Shown piece after piece: positions 7,635-18,600 of a DNA stretch of 64,000 bases; position 1 is the first letter of the stretch; the number at the start of each line of letters is the position of its first letter. The position numbers and the translations under genes were made by a program. The notes under the pieces were generated by a model that was not told the origin of the DNA, ran no database searches, and saw nothing but the letters and a program-made list of their open reading frames with translations. Source of the stretch: Candidatus Berkiella aquae (GTDB taxonomy: Bacteria; Pseudomonadota; Gammaproteobacteria; Berkiellales; Berkiellaceae); contig NZ_LKAJ02000001.1 of NCBI RefSeq assembly GCF_001431295.2, positions 2,294,001 through 2,358,000 of the forward strand, written 5' to 3'.

Positions 7635-8675
7635 ATGAATAATACTCGTCTACCCGCAGAATGGGAAAAACAACATGCTATCCTGCTCACCTGGCCTCAC
7701 GAGCATGGCGCTTGGGGCAAAGATTACCATGATAGCATTGAACCGGTCTTTATTGAGATTACTCGCGCAGTTGTGGCAACCCAAACAATTATCATTGGCG
7801 CATTTGATGCGACTCATCAAAACCATATCCATACCGTATTAACAGCATCAGGTATCCAGCTAGCAGAGGTCAAAACCTATATTGTTCCTTCAGATGATGT
7901 TTGGGCACGCGATCATGGCCCCATCACGGTATATCAGGGCGACAAATCTGTACTATGTGATTTTCAATTCACCGGTTGGGGAGAAAAATATGCTTATCAA
8001 CTCGATGATCAAATTCCCAGCAAATTAGTGGCTTCTGGGTTACTTTCAAACTACGGCTATCAGGCAATCCCCTTTATTTTAGAAGGTGGCGCAATTGACT
8101 GCGATGGCCAAGGGACATTATTAACCACAGAACAATGCCTTCGAACTCAAGCAAGGCATGCCGATTTAACCCGAGAAGATATCGAAGCATCACTGGCCAC
8201 CTACCTTGGTATTAAAAGGGTACTTTGGTTAAGTGATGGACAATTAGCTGGCGATGATACCGATGGCCACGTTGATACCCTTGCACGCTTTTTCGATGCA
8301 AATACCATTGCTTATGCCTCAACTGATGATGAAAATGATCCTCACTTTGCCTCTTTAAAAGCAATGGAAAGAACATTACAAAGCTTCAAAAATAATGTTG
8401 GCGAACCCTATCAATTGGTTAAGTTGCCTTTACCATCAGCTATTTATGATGCCTCCGGCAAACGCTTGCCAGCAACTTATGCCAACTTTCTATTCTGTGA
8501 CCAACAAGTTTTAGTGCCCATCTATCAAGATCCAAAAGATGAGCAAATCTTGGCAACTTTTAAAGCACATTTTCCAGATAGGAAAATTGTTGGTATCGAT
8601 TGTTGTCATGCCATTGAACAATATGGCAGCTTACATTGCCTAACCATGCAGATCCCTGCATTTTCTCAGAGGTAA
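7635..8675 (+). CDS. aguA: Agmatine deiminase
   Basis: A 346-residue enzyme hydrolysing agmatine to N-carbamoylputrescine and ammonia. The pentein-fold guanidine-modifying signature is complete: LPAEWEKQHAILLTWPH at the N-terminus, WARDHGP (residues 90-96), the EGGAIDCDG turn, the catalytic His in DTDGHVD (His212), and the nucleophilic Cys335 in GSLHCLTMQIP near the C-terminus. Length is normal. It lies 7 bp upstream of the N-carbamoylputrescine amidase gene, which completes the route to putrescine. No arginine decarboxylase is seen nearby, so agmatine must come from elsewhere in the genome or from the surroundings. Confidence 0.95.
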   Translation: MNNTRLPAEWEKQHAILLTWPHEHGAWGKDYHDSIEPVFIEITRAVVATQTIIIGAFDATHQNHIHTVLTASGIQLAEVKTYIVPSDDVWARDHGPITVYQGDKSVLCDFQFTGWGEKYAYQLDDQIPSKLVASGLLSNYGYQAIPFILEGGAIDCDGQGTLLTTEQCLRTQARHADLTREDIEASLATYLGIKRVLWLSDGQLAGDDTDGHVDTLARFFDANTIAYASTDDENDPHFASLKAMERTLQSFKNNVGEPYQLVKLPLPSAIYDASGKRLPATYANFLFCDQQVLVPIYQDPKDEQILATFKAHFPDRKIVGIDCCHAIEQYGSLHCLTMQIPAFSQR

Positions 8676-8682
8676 CTATCAC

Positions 8683-9555
8683 ATGGTAGAGAACAAAACC
8701 CTTCGTGTCGGTATTGTACAAGATCTGGGTTACCAAACCCCTCAACAAAGCTATGACAGCATTGAAAAACACCTGCGTGATTGCAAACAGCAAGGCGTAC
8801 AATGTGTTTTACTACAGGAATTACACAGTCATTTGTACTTCCCACAAACAGAAACCGTTGATCACTTTGATTTGGCTGAAACTATCCCAGGCCCAACAAC
8901 CGATTTTTTGTGTCGCTTAGCAAAAGAATTACAACTGGTGATTGTCAGCTCTATTTTTGAAAAGCGAGCACCCGGGCTTTACCATAACACTGCCGTTGTC
9001 ATCGAAAAAAATGGTGAGATAGCAGGCTTATATCGAAAAATGCATATCCCCGATGATCCTGGTTTTTTTGAAAAATTTTACTTCACACCCGGTGATTTAG
9101 GATTTACCCCCATAGATACCTCAGTTGGCTCACTAGGCGTTTTGGTTTGCTGGGATCAATGGTTCCCAGAAGCAGCAAGGCTGATGGCGCTACAAGGGGC
9201 AGACGTATTACTGTATCCTACCGCTATTGGTTGGAGTGATGAAGATAATCAAGCTGAGCAACAACGTCAGCGAGATGCTTGGATCACCGTGCAAAGAGGT
9301 CATGCAGTCGCTAACGGGTTGCCTGTCTTAGTCGCAAACCGTGTGGGCACAGAAGAGAATACCCTCTTTTGGGGTAGCAGCTTTATTGCAGCTCAACAAG
9401 GTGAAATACTAAGCCAAGCGAATCAAAATGATAAAACTGTCTTGGTTGCCGATCTTTCTCTCACACGAACCGAACACGTACGACGCATTTGGCCCTTTTT
9501 ACGCGATAGACGCATTGATGCCTATAGCGATTTAACCAAGCGCTTTTTGAAATAA
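8683..9555 (+). CDS. aguB: N-carbamoylputrescine amidase
   Basis: A 290-residue carbon-nitrogen hydrolase (nitrilase superfamily) converting N-carbamoylputrescine to putrescine, CO2 and ammonia. The catalytic triad is visible: Glu46 in LLQELHS, Lys119 in YRKMHIPDDP, and Cys156 in VCWDQWFPEAARL. FFEKFYFTPGD and the C-terminal RRIWPFLRDRRIDAY are characteristic of the AguB/CPA subgroup rather than of general amidases. It is 7 bp downstream of aguA and surely cotranscribed with it. Start ATG 8683 sits after a GAGGTAACTATC leader. Confidence 0.95.
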   Translation: MVENKTLRVGIVQDLGYQTPQQSYDSIEKHLRDCKQQGVQCVLLQELHSHLYFPQTETVDHFDLAETIPGPTTDFLCRLAKELQLVIVSSIFEKRAPGLYHNTAVVIEKNGEIAGLYRKMHIPDDPGFFEKFYFTPGDLGFTPIDTSVGSLGVLVCWDQWFPEAARLMALQGADVLLYPTAIGWSDEDNQAEQQRQRDAWITVQRGHAVANGLPVLVANRVGTEENTLFWGSSFIAAQQGEILSQANQNDKTVLVADLSLTRTEHVRRIWPFLRDRRIDAYSDLTKRFLK

Positions 9556-9590
9556 ACAAATACAAATAAGTACAATAGTAGCCATATACA

Positions 9591-10700
9591 ATGATAGTTA
9601 TATTAAAATCATCTATTAGCGAAGGATCTTTGGATTACCAATATACCTTACAAGCACTCCAAGAAATTCCGAATATCGAATTAGAAATTCGCACAACCCG
9701 CGGGCTGCAAGAAACCGTTACTGAAATTTATTTAATCGGTGATACTAATAGCATTTCTAAAGAAAATATTGAAGCATTGCCCGGTGTAGAAAAAGTCATT
9801 CGCATTTCTAGCGAATATAAAATTCTGGGTCGTCATCATAATAAGAAGAGCTTTGAATTTACATACAACACGGTGACTTTCTCACAAGACAATTTACATA
9901 TTTTTGCAGGCCTATGTGCCGTTGATACCAAAGAGAGTGTTGAGCTAACCTTTAAATCATTGCAAGAGCATCAACTTGTTTGTGCCAGAATGGGGGTTTA
10001 TAAACCTCGCACCAGTCCCTATTCCTTTCAAGGCCTAGGAAAGGATTGTTTACCTTATGTATTTGAACTCGCCGGAAAATATGGCATTAAAGTGATTGCC
10101 ATGGAAGTCACCCATGAGAAGCATATTGAAGAAATTAATATGGCTCTCAATAATGCCGGCAATGCCACTGGCGTCATGTTACAAATAGGTACTCGTAATG
10201 CACAAAATTTTGAATTACTACGCGCGGTTGGCCAACAACGCGAACTACCTGTTTTATTTAAACGCGGTTATGGTATTACCTTAAGCGAATCATTACATGC
10301 CGCAGAATATCTTGCACATGCCGGCAATGAAAATATTATCTTCTGTTTACGTGGGGTAAAATCCTTATTTGGCAATCCCCACCGTAATTTAGTCGATTTT
10401 GCTCAAGTCCCAGTTATTAAACGATTAACACGAATGCCAGTTTGCGTTGATCCCTCTCATTCTGTTGGAATTTCAGGCAAAGCACCGGATGGGATCTCTG
10501 ATATTTATCATGCAACGGCACAAGGCATCATTAGTGGCGCAAATATGGTGTTAATCGATTTTCACCCTAATCCACCGCGAGCGATTGTCGATAGTAAGCA
10601 AGCCGTTCCAATGCATGATTTAGGTTGGTTTTTAGAGGATATAGCAATTTCACGTCGCGCCTATGAAGCTCGTAAAGCGCTTGCTTTACAAAAATCCTGA
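9591..10700 (+). CDS. 3-deoxy-7-phosphoheptulonate (DAHP) synthase, AroA-beta type
   Basis: A 369-residue DAHP synthase of the type I-beta (AroA-beta/KDO8PS-like) group, catalysing condensation of PEP and erythrose 4-phosphate, the first step of the shikimate pathway. The barrel motifs are clear: FAGLCAVDTKE, the PEP/E4P loop VYKPRTSPYSFQGLG, GTRNAQNFELLRAVG, PVLFKRGYG, FCLRGVKS and the DPSHSVG motif. About 90 N-terminal residues precede the barrel, in the position of the ferredoxin-like regulatory domain of some I-beta enzymes. It follows aguB by 35 bp and precedes mfd by 8 bp, but no metabolic link to either is evident. Confidence 0.88.
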   Translation: MIVILKSSISEGSLDYQYTLQALQEIPNIELEIRTTRGLQETVTEIYLIGDTNSISKENIEALPGVEKVIRISSEYKILGRHHNKKSFEFTYNTVTFSQDNLHIFAGLCAVDTKESVELTFKSLQEHQLVCARMGVYKPRTSPYSFQGLGKDCLPYVFELAGKYGIKVIAMEVTHEKHIEEINMALNNAGNATGVMLQIGTRNAQNFELLRAVGQQRELPVLFKRGYGITLSESLHAAEYLAHAGNENIIFCLRGVKSLFGNPHRNLVDFAQVPVIKRLTRMPVCVDPSHSVGISGKAPDGISDIYHATAQGIISGANMVLIDFHPNPPRAIVDSKQAVPMHDLGWFLEDIAISRRAYEARKALALQKS

Positions 10701-10708
10701 GAACGCCC

Positions 10709-13700
10709 ATGCAAGAAATTACGGTATTAAATCCACCCCTACCAAAAAAAAGTCATGAGAAAATGTTGTGGGGTGGGCTGCATGGCGCGGCAACTGCCAT
10801 GACGATTGCGCATGCCGCAGCAAAGGCCAATAATCCGTTAGTCGTTATTACACCCGATACCCAAACAGCAAACCGTCTTGAACGTGAGCTTAAGATTTTT
10901 CTGCCTGATGATTTAGAGGTATGGCATTTTCCGGATTGGGAAACCCTTCCCTATGATAATTTTTCACCGCATGAAGATATTATTTCTGACAGATTATTAG
11001 TGCTGAGCAAATTACCCAGCATGAAAAAAGGATTGCTGGTTGTCCCCATGACAACACTCCTTTATCGCCTCACACCAAAAACTTATGTTGGCTCACAAAA
11101 TTTCAGCTTAAAGGTTGGGCAAACCTTTGATTGGGAAACCACAAGAAGACAATTAGTTGAATCAGGTTATCAATGCGTTTCTCAAGTGATGACACATGGT
11201 GAATTTGCCACCCGCGGTAGCATTATTGATATCTTTCCTATGGGTTCAACTAACCCGGTGCGAATCGACTTATTCGATAATGAGATTGACTCATTACGAA
11301 TATTCGATCCCGAAACGCAGCGCTCAGATGAAAAGATTGAATTACTTAACTGCTTGCCTGCCCGAGAATTTCCGCTAACGCCAGAAGCCATTGCATTATT
11401 TCGTCAACAATGGCGAGCAAAATTCACAGGGGATCCAACTGCTTGCAGTATCTATCAAGATATTAGCCAAGGAAAACCCTCTTCAGGTATTGAATATTAT
11501 TTACCGCTCTTCTTTGAGAACACCAGCACATTATTTGACTACATGCCCCTTAATGCAACCATTATTCGTTTTGATAAATTAGAGCCTGCTAGCCAACAAT
11601 TTTGGCAAGAGATCAACGCGCGTTATGATCAATATCAACATGATATTCAGCGACCTATTTTACCACCGCAAGATTTATTTATCGCAACCAACGAGTTGTT
11701 TGCCAAATTAAAAGAATTTGCACAAATAGAAATCAGTGAAAACGGTACAACTGATTTTCAGACACATTCTATTTCGCCCATGCCAATCGAACCAAGACAA
11801 GAAAAGCCATTAAGTGCATTGCAGGCTTTTCTTGCAACCCAAAGTGGTCAAGTACTCTTATGTGCAGAATCGCCTGGGCGTCGGGAAATCATGTTGGATT
11901 TATTAAAACGTCATGATGTTCATCCTAAATTATGTAAAGACTGGCAAGAATTCTTTGCAAGCGATGAACCTTTAGGGTTAATCGTTTCACCTATTGACGA
12001 AGGCGTTATTATTGATTCTCCTAAAATGGTCTGGATTGCTGAAAGCCAACTTTATGGCCAGCAAGTTATGCAACGACGTCGTCGCAAAAAAGAAACCAAA
12101 GATTTCTCAGAACAAATTAGAGATTTAAGCGAGCTGATTATTGGCGGACCAATTGTCCATATTGATCATGGTGTTGGGCGCTACCGAGGTCTGGTGCACT
12201 TAAGTGTCGATAGCATCGCTGCTGAATATTTACTCATAGAATATGCTGATAATGACAAATTATATGTTCCTGTCGCCTCCTTGGAGCTAATCAGCCAATA
12301 TAGCGGAGCACAGGTCTCCAATGCTCCTCTTCATAAACTTGGCACTGAACAATGGGATAAAGCCAAAAAGAAAGCCTCGCAAAAAGCCTATGATGTGGCC
12401 GCTGAGCTGTTAGATATTTATGCTAAACGTGGTGCCAAAAAAGGCCATCAATTTGAAATGGCCGATGCGCAATACTTCCAATTTGCTAGCAGTTTTCCAT
12501 TTGAGGAAACCGAAGATCAAGCCAAAGCTATCACCGCTGTCTTAGAAGATATGCGCAGTGAAAAATCCATGGACAGACTGGTCTGTGGTGATGTTGGTTT
12601 TGGTAAAACCGAAGTCGCCTTACGAGCAGCCTTTGTTGCCGTTCAAGATAGCAAACAGGTCGTTTTACTTGTGCCCACCACCTTGCTTGCGCAACAACAT
12701 TATGAAACGTTTGTCGATCGCTTTGCTGACTGGCCTGTGCGCATTGAAGTTTTATCCCGCTTTCGTTCTAAGAAAGAACAAGAGAAAGTATTAGCAAAGC
12801 TTGCAGCAGGCAGTGTTGATATTATTGTTGGCACTCATAAATTAATCCAAGAAGATGTTAAGCTTAAGAACCTAGGTTTAGTCATTATCGATGAAGAGCA
12901 TCGCTTTGGTGTCAGACAAAAAGAACGCCTTAAAGCGCTACGTCAGGAAGTCGATATATTGACTTTAACGGCAACACCGATTCCTCGCACACTGAATATG
13001 GCATTATCTTCTTTGCGAGATTTATCAATTATCGCGACACCACCTGCAAAACGACTCAGCATTAAAACGTTTGTTCGCGAATACCATAAGCCCTTAGTCC
13101 TTGAAGCGATTATGCGAGAATTGATGCGTGGCGGGCAGGTCTATTATTTACACAATGATGTTGAAACAATAGAAAAAGTCACACGAGAACTGAGTGAAGA
13201 ACTCCCTCAAGCACGTGTTGCTTATGCGCATGGTCAAATGCGTGAAAGACAATTAGAACATGTTATGTCTGATTTTTATCATCAACGCTTTAATGTCTTA
13301 GTTTGCACCACGATTATTGAAACCGGTATCGACGTTCCTAGTGCTAACACAATCATTATCGATAGAGCAGATAAGTTGGGTTTAGCTCAATTACATCAGC
13401 TACGTGGCCGTGTTGGGCGTTCACATCACCAAGCTTATTGCTATTGCCTCACTCCACCACAAAATCGCTTAACGGCTGATGCGAATAAACGTTTACAAGC
13501 GCTAGAATCATTAGAAGAGCTTGGTTCAGGTTTTACATTAGCATCTCATGACTTAGAAATTCGAGGCGCCGGTGAGTTATTAGGTGAAGAACAAAGTGGC
13601 GATATGAATGCGATTGGCTTTAGCCTTTACATGGAGCTACTCGATAGAGCAATTCATGTCTTAAAATCAGGTAAAAAAGCGGATCTTGATGCCCCCTTAC

Positions 13701-14140
13701 GGCAAGGTACCACGATTGATCTACAAGTCTCTGCTTTGATCCCTGAGGATTATTTACCCGATGTGCATACCCGTTTAGTGCTCTATAAACGCATAGCCAA
13801 TGCAAAACACGATAATGAGCTTAATGAAATACAGGTTGAAATGATCGACCGATTTGGCCTTTTGCCAGAGGCAACCAAAGATCTCTTTAAAATCTCTAGC
13901 CTCAAGATCAAAGCACAACCTTTAGGGATCAAAAAAATAGAAGCTTCTACCAATGGTGGTAAAATTGAATTTGAAGCCATTCCCAATATTGATCCCGATA
14001 AAGTGATACAGTTGATCCGCGATTATCCTAAAAATTATAAATTTATGGGCCAAAGCCAAATTAAATTCATCTTTGACATGTCAACACCCCAAAGACGTTT
14101 TACAATTGTAGAGAATATCTTACGATTATTAGTCACATAA
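10709..14140 (+). CDS. mfd: Transcription-repair coupling factor Mfd
   Basis: A 1143-residue DNA translocase that removes stalled RNA polymerase and recruits UvrA. Domain order is complete: UvrB-like N-terminal module ([28 protein letters not shown]), RNA-polymerase-interaction domain ([17 protein letters not shown]), RecG-like helicase core with Walker [12 protein letters not shown] (about residue 630) and [12 protein letters not shown], motif [11 protein letters not shown], motif [12 protein letters not shown], and the TRCF C-terminal domain that normally binds UvrA. Length matches other gammaproteobacterial Mfd proteins. csiV follows 16 bp downstream, a neighbourhood common in gammaproteobacteria. 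Confidence 0.98.
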   Translation: MQEITVLNPPLPKKSHEKMLWGGLHGAATAMTIAHAAAKANNPLVVITPDTQTANRLERELKIFLPDDLEVWHFPDWETLPYDNFSPHEDIISDRLLVLSKLPSMKKGLLVVPMTTLLYRLTPKTYVGSQNFSLKVGQTFDWETTRRQLVESGYQCVSQVMTHGEFATRGSIIDIFPMGSTNPVRIDLFDNEIDSLRIFDPETQRSDEKIELLNCLPAREFPLTPEAIALFRQQWRAKFTGDPTACSIYQDISQGKPSSGIEYYLPLFFENTSTLFDYMPLNATIIRFDKLEPASQQFWQEINARYDQYQHDIQRPILPPQDLFIATNELFAKLKEFAQIEISENGTTDFQTHSISPMPIEPRQEKPLSALQAFLATQSGQVLLCAESPGRREIMLDLLKRHDVHPKLCKDWQEFFASDEPLGLIVSPIDEGVIIDSPKMVWIAESQLYGQQVMQRRRRKKETKDFSEQIRDLSELIIGGPIVHIDHGVGRYRGLVHLSVDSIAAEYLLIEYADNDKLYVPVASLELISQYSGAQVSNAPLHKLGTEQWDKAKKKASQKAYDVAAELLDIYAKRGAKKGHQFEMADAQYFQFASSFPFEETEDQAKAITAVLEDMRSEKSMDRLVCGDVGFGKTEVALRAAFVAVQDSKQVVLLVPTTLLAQQHYETFVDRFADWPVRIEVLSRFRSKKEQEKVLAKLAAGSVDIIVGTHKLIQEDVKLKNLGLVIIDEEHRFGVRQKERLKALRQEVDILTLTATPIPRTLNMALSSLRDLSIIATPPAKRLSIKTFVREYHKPLVLEAIMRELMRGGQVYYLHNDVETIEKVTRELSEELPQARVAYAHGQMRERQLEHVMSDFYHQRFNVLVCTTIIETGIDVPSANTIIIDRADKLGLAQLHQLRGRVGRSHHQAYCYCLTPPQNRLTADANKRLQALESLEELGSGFTLASHDLEIRGAGELLGEEQSGDMNAIGFSLYMELLDRAIHVLKSGKKADLDAPLRQGTTIDLQVSALIPEDYLPDVHTRLVLYKRIANAKHDNELNEIQVEMIDRFGLLPEATKDLFKISSLKIKAQPLGIKKIEASTNGGKIEFEAIPNIDPDKVIQLIRDYPKNYKFMGQSQIKFIFDMSTPQRRFTIVENILRLLVT

Positions 14141-14156
14141 CGATAAGGATATCATT

Positions 14157-14870
14157 ATGAGTAAGGATGTCGTCAAACTAGTTAAGACCCTTCGGCTCCC
14201 TTTATTTGGTGCACTGTTATTAACCACACTTTCAAGTCTTGCCAACGAGAAATGGTATCATGTTGAAGTAATCGTCATTGAGGCAAAAGATAAAAGTGCT
14301 TTAGCAGAAGAATGGCCCCTCAACCCCGGTAAACCCTCCATGGCTAATGCCATTGAACTTGGCACTGATTCGGCTACAGATTTCAGCTTATTAAAAGAGA
14401 ATGAACTCACCCTAGGTCGAGCCAAAAAACGTCTTCAGCAACATTATCGTCTCGTCATGCACAAAGGCTGGCGACAAATGCTTTCTGATAAAGAAAACGC
14501 CACCAGCATCCATTTATTAGGTGGTCAACAGTTTTCAGATAGCCTTGCAGAGAATAAAGGGTATGAAGTGGATGGCATGATCAAGCTTTCTGGAGGAAAA
14601 TTCATTAATGTCGATGCAGATTTACTCTTTCATAAACCGATTAAATTAGTTTCCCCAACGAATCCTGAATTGCCCCCTTCTGAAAATACCGAAGGCACGG
14701 CACGATTTGCTGAAGTCTCATTGAAAAATTGGAAAAATGAATTTGGTGCGCGCTTACAAGCTTTTCGCTTAAAAGAATCCAGTCGATTAAAAGCAGATGA
14801 AATGCATTATATTGATCATCCTTTATATGGGATCATTATTGTCGTTTCTCCAGAAAAGAGTGCTGTATAA
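14157..14870 (+). CDS. CsiV-family periplasmic protein
   Basis: A 237-residue protein with an N-terminal hydrophobic signal segment (LRLPLFGALLLTTLSSLA) followed by NEKWYHVEVIVIEA, the usual opening of the CsiV family (a peptidoglycan-binding protein described in Vibrio cholerae). The C-terminal signature DEMHYIDHPLYGIIIVVSP is also characteristic. The gene follows mfd, its usual neighbour. The start at 14157 is preceded by AAGGATATC. A strong hairpin terminator overlaps the stop codon. The exact role in wall biology is not established for this lineage. Confidence 0.8.
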   Translation: MSKDVVKLVKTLRLPLFGALLLTTLSSLANEKWYHVEVIVIEAKDKSALAEEWPLNPGKPSMANAIELGTDSATDFSLLKENELTLGRAKKRLQQHYRLVMHKGWRQMLSDKENATSIHLLGGQQFSDSLAENKGYEVDGMIKLSGGKFINVDADLLFHKPIKLVSPTNPELPPSENTEGTARFAEVSLKNWKNEFGARLQAFRLKESSRLKADEMHYIDHPLYGIIIVVSPEKSAV

Positions 14871-14881
14871 AGCACTCTTTT
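14854..14881 (+). terminator. Rho-independent terminator after csiV
   Basis: AAAAGAGTGCT (14854-14864) and its perfect reverse complement (14871-14881) form an 11-bp stem with a 6-nt loop ending in a T-run. It overlaps the csiV stop codon and should end the mfd-csiV transcript. Confidence 0.85.
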
Positions 14882-15019
14882 CGTGTACTAACAGCTTTTG
14901 ATATACACATAATCTTATTCCCTTTATCTTTTTCCTGCCCATTTTAGCGAATTTTCATGCCTGTGTTCATTAATCAATGCTAAAATAATATCAAATTCAT
15001 ATTCAAGGATATAAACACG

Positions 15020-15634
15020 ATGGCAATCTCCGGTATTACCTTAGAATCACAAAATAAAGAGTTTGATAACTTATCTAAAAGCTCTGCTATCTCCCCAGAA
15101 TCAATGGAAAAAATTTCCACAGCAATAACTTCTTTCGATTTGATGGAGCGTGAACAACTACTTAATGAAATAAATAATGAGCTGATTGAATTTTCCTTGT
15201 CACTTTCAACCCCTCAAGATTTAGACATTAGCAACATTGGGGCTACTAGACCCTCTTCAAAGTTACTTGATTTTTTACGCCAAAATAGTGCCACCTTACA
15301 AAACCTTAATTTTTCCGCTAATAGTTTTACTTCTTTTGATTGGCTCAGGAAATTTACCCTACCTAAACTTTCTTCACTCAATATCAGTGGAAATCCTATT
15401 CAAAAAGAAGAATTGGACCAACTTCATATGAATTTCTTTATGATTGAACTCATTACAAAAGACCAATCCACTCCCTCCATTCCAAGCCTTAAAGAGGCTA
15501 AACCGCTGACAATTCAATACAAAGCGCAAGCTGCTAAAATTCCCCAACAAATTGATACTGAGATAAAGGCAACACCAAAAGAGGAAGCGCATAAACCTAA
15601 AGGCATTAAAGGTTTCTTTAAAAAATTATTTTAA
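15020..15634 (+). CDS. Small leucine-rich-repeat-like protein
   Basis: A 204-residue soluble protein. A helical N-terminus (residues 1-65) is followed by three to four short LRR-like units: LDISNIGA, LQNLNFSANSFTSFDWL and LPKLSSLNISGNPIQ, the LxxLxxSxNxI pattern of bacterial and eukaryotic LRRs. The C-terminal 60 residues are Lys/Pro-rich and end in a basic amphipathic KGIKGFFKKLF, which may contact membranes. AAGGATATAAACACG upstream of the ATG gives a Shine-Dalgarno. It stands alone after the csiV terminator, and its stop abuts the stop of the convergent tandem kinase gene without a spacer. An effector-like role is a guess from the LRR content and neighbourhood. Confidence 0.7.
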   Translation: MAISGITLESQNKEFDNLSKSSAISPESMEKISTAITSFDLMEREQLLNEINNELIEFSLSLSTPQDLDISNIGATRPSSKLLDFLRQNSATLQNLNFSANSFTSFDWLRKFTLPKLSSLNISGNPIQKEELDQLHMNFFMIELITKDQSTPSIPSLKEAKPLTIQYKAQAAKIPQQIDTEIKATPKEEAHKPKGIKGFFKKLF

Positions 15635-18600
15635 TCACTTTTTGAATGTTCTTGCAGATTGTGTGGGAGTGGCATCAACCTCAACTTTGGTTGATGCTCG
15701 ATTCGTTTCGGGGTGGCTATAAGTGCTAAATATTAAACTTTTAGTTCTATCATTCTTAGCTTCTGATGTTTTACTTGCCTCTTTTCCTTTTGCCAAAGAT
15801 TGTTCACTTTTCGTTTCGGAGTGGCTATAAGTGCTAAACATTAAACTCTTAGTTCTATCATTCTTAGCTTCTGATGTTTTACTTGCCTCTTTCCCTTTTG
15901 CCAAAAATTGTTCACTGGAAGCCACATCTTCTTTTGATAAATGACCTTTAGCTACTAACAACTGCGAAACATTCAATAACTCTTGCAAGACTTCTTTACC
16001 TGACGGACGCTTCGATGGATCATTATCTGTCATTTTTGCTTGTATTTGCTTTAATCTTTCCAATACTATTTTATCATCCGGTTTTGTTTTTTCTATCAGT
16101 TCATTGATTACAACGCCGAGCGAATAAAGATCGGTTTTATTAGAATAACTTCTATCTCTTTTAATTATTTTATCGAATTCAATTTCTGGTGCTTGGTATG
16201 CTTCTGAACCTCGTTTAGTCATATCCTGTATTTTCAAATCAGTCCCTTGACATTTTCCTGCACAGCCAAAATCAATCAATGTACATTTTTTATCAATCGG
16301 ATCCCAAATCATATTTTGTGGTTTAATGTCACGATGTAAAAAATGATGATTTTCATGCAAGTCGGTTAATGCTTCGACCGCTTTTAATGCCATTAACACC
16401 GTCTGCTCTAGTGGCAACCCTTCGCTATCACTGGTAGCCAATTTCATAACATCCGTATATTCTTTACCTTGAGCATAAGGCTGAATACTAATGTGCATAG
16501 ATTGATTTCCATTCTGAATCTTCAGCGTGCCATGCAACTGCTTTAATTCTGACAAAGTCGCATTTTCGGTATTTTGTTGAGAAACTTGTCCGTGGATTTT
16601 ATTATCTTGACCTTTAACCATTTTTAGTACTGACCACGATTGATCGGCAACATTTTGTACCAAAAAGGCTGCAGCGGTTGCACCACTACCAATAGGAGAA
16701 TGCATAACAAATGCCCCACCTTCTTTGGTGAGAAATATGGTTTTATTGTTAACTTTGATGTAATTATTTTCTTTCCCTTCTTTCATAGTATCTAATTGAG
16801 TAATTTCATCTTTAGTTAGAATAGATAACTTACCATTATCTAATGGATGCATTGTATTAGCATTTACTGCGGAGGGTAATCTTTCTTTACTTTGATTTTT
16901 ATTACCATTTTCCTGCGATATTTTAGCATCAGGATTTATTTTATGATTGATAACATTCATAACTTCATTCATCGTTGGCCGTTCATTGGGATCAACAGCT
17001 AACATGTTTGCTAATCCTAACTTTGCCAAATCTAACTTAAATTCATTTTGCAGCATTATTCCCATAGCATAGACATCAGATTGTACTGAATTAGTAACTT
17101 CCTTTGAAAATTCAGCATCAAGTTGTTGTTTATGCTGTTTTGCTACTTGAAGGGCTGTCTCATATTTACTTTGAAAATTGATAATTCTCGCTTGAAAGTC
17201 ATCAATTTTACCATCAAGAATTTTTGCTTTATCTCTATTTGAACAGAAATCTTTTACTGCATTAGCGGCCATTCCATGATAGCCTTCATTCGGAGCGAAA
17301 TGCTTTGTTTTTTCAATCAATTCTTCTTGATTGGTGCCATCATATTCTTCTAAAAGCGCTAAAACTTGCTGTTTATTATCCCGATTAAAAATACTTAATC
17401 CTCCTGGATCAATAGCAAACATCATATCTATCGTTTGCGAACTTTCGCCTAAGACTTTTCGTTTTTCTACTTGCAGATCTTCAACAATGGCTTTAGCTTC
17501 TTGGATAAATTCACCTTGCTTTTTAGCAATTCCTTCTTGTGCTTGCCAAGCTCTACCGGCTTTAAGAATTTCTTCTCTACCCAGTTCGGGTGACATATAC
17601 CCTGGGCTACCAAATGGTTTGGCTACAATGGCATCCCCTTGTAATTTAATAGCGCCTCCGAAATCAATAACATTCACATTTTTAACATTACCCTTTTCAT
17701 CCAGCGATGCCATAAAATTGGCACCTTTGATATCTCGATGCAAGATCCCTTTTTCATGCATCTTGGCAACCGAAGCGCAGCATTGTTGTGCTAATTTTAA
17801 TTTTTGTTCTTCAGTTAGTGCTTGCTTTTTTAATACGGATTGCAATTCACTGCCTTGATACAAGGGTTGAACAACATAGCGCTTATTGCCAATCATTTGT
17901 CCCATTGCTTTAGATTGTTTTGCTTCCCGTTCTCTGACAAAATCAGCTTTTGCAGCTCCCATTTCTTTCATCAGATTAATTTCGGTGTTTAATGAAGATT
18001 TATCAGCCATTACTTTGATAGCTAATCGTTCACCTTGTTCATTCTCCAGAACCTTAACTTTTCCCTCCATCCCTTTTCCTAAAATATCTCTTGATACTCT
18101 ATAAGCTTTATTTTGACCATTCTCATTAAGAATGATATAAGAATGACCTAATCCTGGATGATCTTTCTTGCTTAATTTTTGAGTTTTATTATCAACAATC
18201 AATTGATTAACAATATCCCATTCATTTTCCTTTAGTTGTTGCTGCGCATGACTTTGCTTGTTGGCCTTTGCTATTGCTTGATCACAGTTTTTAAAAAAAC
18301 GATCTTCAAGGACATTATCCCCTTTAATCATTTTTTCTAGTTGCAATTTAACTGACGTTTCAATATACGGGATCTCTTTTCCATTCGCTAAAGCATTTTC
18401 AAATTTAGATAAAAAAGCTTCACATTGCTCTTTAGAGGATAATTTCGAATCAATTCCAGCGAATGAAATTTCTACAAAACCTGAGACAGGCAATGGTTTA
18501 GTTGTCTTTGCATCATCATTTGTTTTTGATAGTGCTTCAATTTCTTTATTATAATTCGAGTCCGCTTTCTTTGAGTTCTTTCTAAGATATTTCAAAGCAT

